From contig JANORB010000112.1 of the NCBI GenBank assembly GCA_031415135.1, positions 1-13,016 of the forward strand: DNA of 13,016 bases. Direction: 5' to 3'. This DNA is from LGRD01 sp031415135 (GTDB taxonomy: Bacteria; Pseudomonadota; Gammaproteobacteria; Burkholderiales; Burkholderiaceae_C). Below are positions 11,852 through 13,016 of the stretch, piece after piece. The position numbers and the translations under genes are program-made. Position 1 is the stretch's first letter. Every line of letters starts with the position of its first letter. The notes beneath the pieces are model-generated. The model searched no databases. It saw only the letters and a list, made by a program, of their open reading frames with translations, and was not told the DNA's origin.

Positions 11852-12654
11852 GGCAGGGGCCGCTTGCGCGCCACGGCAAACAGGTTGGAGGCCAACATCC
11901 GCCGGCCGATCGCGGGCACGGCCAGCGCCGCGGCAAACGCCGCGCGCTTGAGCCAGCGCTGCGGCCAGTGGCCCGCAAACGCCGCGCCCAGGCGTTCCTG
12001 GCGCAACGCTCGGCGCGCCGGCTCGGTGGGCGTTTCATGCACCCAGACGCGCGAAAACGCGGTCACTTCGAGCCCCGCCCGCTCGAACAAGGCCAGCCCC
12101 TGGGTGAGCGAATAGCGCCGCAGATGGCCGGAAACATCGTCAGGCCCATAAGCCCGGCGCCGATTGAGCCAGTTGTCTTCGAGCGGCAGGTTGACCAGAA
12201 CGATGTCGCCCAGCGCCGCCGCGTCGCGCAAGAACCCGCCATCGTCGGCCACATGTTCGAGCACGTCGCTGAGCAGCACCAGGTCGAACGGTTCGAGCCG
12301 GGCCGCACGAAAGTCGGCGCAGACAAACTTGATGGCGGGGAAACGCGCTTGCGCTGCCCTGACGTTGGCGGCAGAAATGTCGATGCCGAGCTTGTGCCCA
12401 CCCGGCGCCACCGGCATCGCCGCGATCAGCTCGCCGGTGGCGCAGCCGATTTCCAGCACGCTGGCCGGGCGCCAGGGCGGCGGCAGCAGTTGCAGCAGTT
12501 GCGGCAGCTTGAACAGGCGCACCTCGATGTCGATCTGCGCCTGTTCGAGCGAGCCGCTGGCCCGCCGCGCAACGTAGTCAGGGTGCTCGTCGTAGAGCGC
12601 GGAAAAATCGACCTTGGCGTCGGCGGATCGCTCGCCGCGGCGACCAGTGTTCAT
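11848..12654 (-). CDS. Class I SAM-dependent methyltransferase (upstream of the flippase)
   Basis: A 268-residue methyltransferase. Motif I is VLEIGCATGELI (67-78), then GIDIS (90-94) at the ribose-binding acidic position, CADF near 112-115 and DLVLLSDVLEHV (124-135), the common DVLEH form of motif IV. The C-terminal part (DNWLNRRRAYGPDDVSGHLRRYS order of residues, then a basic Arg-rich tail) resembles methyltransferases of surface-glycan loci. ATG 12654 overlaps the stop of the upstream aminotransferase by four bases. Its stop overlaps the TTG of the flippase. The frame is open to 12918, but that part lies inside the aminotransferase gene. The acceptor is unknown. Confidence 0.89.
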   Translation of the reverse strand: MNTGRRGERSADAKVDFSALYDEHPDYVARRASGSLEQAQIDIEVRLFKLPQLLQLLPPPWRPASVLEIGCATGELIAAMPVAPGGHKLGIDISAANVRAAQARFPAIKFVCADFRAARLEPFDLVLLSDVLEHVADDGGFLRDAAALGDIVLVNLPLEDNWLNRRRAYGPDDVSGHLRRYSLTQGLALFERAGLEVTAFSRVWVHETPTEPARRALRQERLGAAFAGHWPQRWLKRAAFAAALAVPAIGRRMLASNLFAVARKRPLP

Positions 12655-13016
12655 CCGTGCAGCGCGGCCAGCGAGGTGCCCAGCGCACTGACGACCCGGT
12701 CTTGCTGGGCCAGCGTCAAGTCCGCACTCATCGGCAAGCTCAGCACCCGCTCGGCGGCGCTCACGCTGATCGGGCAGCACTCGGGGCAGCAGTGCTGGGC
12801 ATACGCGGGCTGGTGGTGAAGCGGCTTGGGGTAATGCACCGCCGTCGGGATGCCTTGGGCCTGCAGCGCCGCCTGAACCGCGCCGCGCTGCTCCACAAAG
12901 ATCGTGTACTGCGCCCACACACAGTCGCGGCTCGGCCGCACGGTCAGCAGTCGCACGCCCGGCACATCCGCCAGCAGGCGCGCGTAGCGTTCACCCAGTG
13001 CGCGGCGCTGCGCCAG
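12651..13016 (-). CDS. wbpE: WbpE-like DegT-family sugar aminotransferase, C-terminal part only
   Basis: The last 121 residues of a PLP-dependent DegT/DnrJ/EryC1/StrS aminotransferase; the frame is open at the right edge, so about two thirds of the gene, with the PLP lysine, is outside the window. The visible VWAQYTIFVEQR, GIPTAVHYPKPLHHQPAYA and ERVLSLPMSADL closely follow the WbpE/WlbC type, which makes UDP-GlcNAc(3NH2)A from the 3-keto uronic acid. The end carries a pair of adjacent cysteine doublets (HCCPECCP), unusual in density. GTG 12965 is in frame, but the family sequence continues upstream of it. The stop overlaps the methyltransferase start by four bases, so this gene belongs to the same operon. 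The assignment to WbpE rather than another DegT member rests on the C-terminus alone. Confidence 0.85.
   Translation of the reverse strand: MAQRRALGERYARLLADVPGVRLLTVRPSRDCVWAQYTIFVEQRGAVQAALQAQGIPTAVHYPKPLHHQPAYAQHCCPECCPISVSAAERVLSLPMSADLTLAQQDRVVSALGTSLAALHG

Noticed and set aside
10508..12115. 535-codon plus-strand open frame
   Set aside because: Antisense to the flippase and methyltransferase; low-complexity Arg/Gln-rich translation typical of a frame opposite a high-GC gene.
1..13016. CRISPR array, tRNA, rRNA, riboswitch
   Set aside because: No regularly spaced repeats, clover-leaf or conserved RNA patterns were found on either strand.

Overview
The window is a high-GC (about two thirds G+C by eye) cell-surface polysaccharide locus from a proteobacterium. 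Gene content, codon use and protein flavour suggest Betaproteobacteria, probably Burkholderiales near the Comamonadaceae; this is an inference, as there is no rRNA or other marker here.

Layout. Positions 1-2998 carry two plus-strand genes: the 3' part of a WecA/WbpL-type polytopic phosphoglycosyltransferase and a complete WbpM/CapD-type UDP-GlcNAc 4,6-dehydratase, ended by a clear intrinsic terminator at 3035-3057. Everything from 3057 to the right edge is on the minus strand. Read in the direction of transcription (right to left) it encodes: a WbpE-like sugar aminotransferase (cut by the window edge), a SAM methyltransferase, a Wzx-type flippase, two GT4 glycosyltransferases, a second SAM methyltransferase, a DegT/ArnB-like aminotransferase, and an unusual ORF joining a small monotopic phosphoglycosyltransferase to the N-terminal half of a CapD/WbpM protein. 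The first six of these are joined by five successive 4-nt stop/start overlaps, so they form one tightly coupled operon.

Between the end of that operon and the convergent dehydratase gene lie two unrelated type II toxin-antitoxin modules on the same strand: higBA (4049-4711), then vapBC (3057-3730). The higBA module is bracketed by a 133-bp direct repeat (4874-5006 and 3911-4043, 129/133 identical by my hand alignment). The repeat is the 3' end of the CapD-like coding region. The CapD-like region lacks its C-terminal catalytic dehydratase domain, so this is a recombination scar: a toxin-antitoxin cassette now sits where the rest of a dehydratase gene would be expected.

How it works together (inference from families): nucleotide-sugar enzymes (dehydratase, two aminotransferases, perhaps the methyltransferases) make modified amino sugars. 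A phosphoglycosyltransferase starts the repeat unit on undecaprenyl phosphate, the GT4 enzymes extend it, and the flippase exports it. No polymerase (Wzy), ligase or transport gene is visible, so they would lie outside the window. Two different initiating transferase superfamilies are present, which may mean two glycans or redundancy. The most notable parts are the repeat-flanked higBA cassette and the phosphoglycosyltransferase-CapD fusion truncated next to it.
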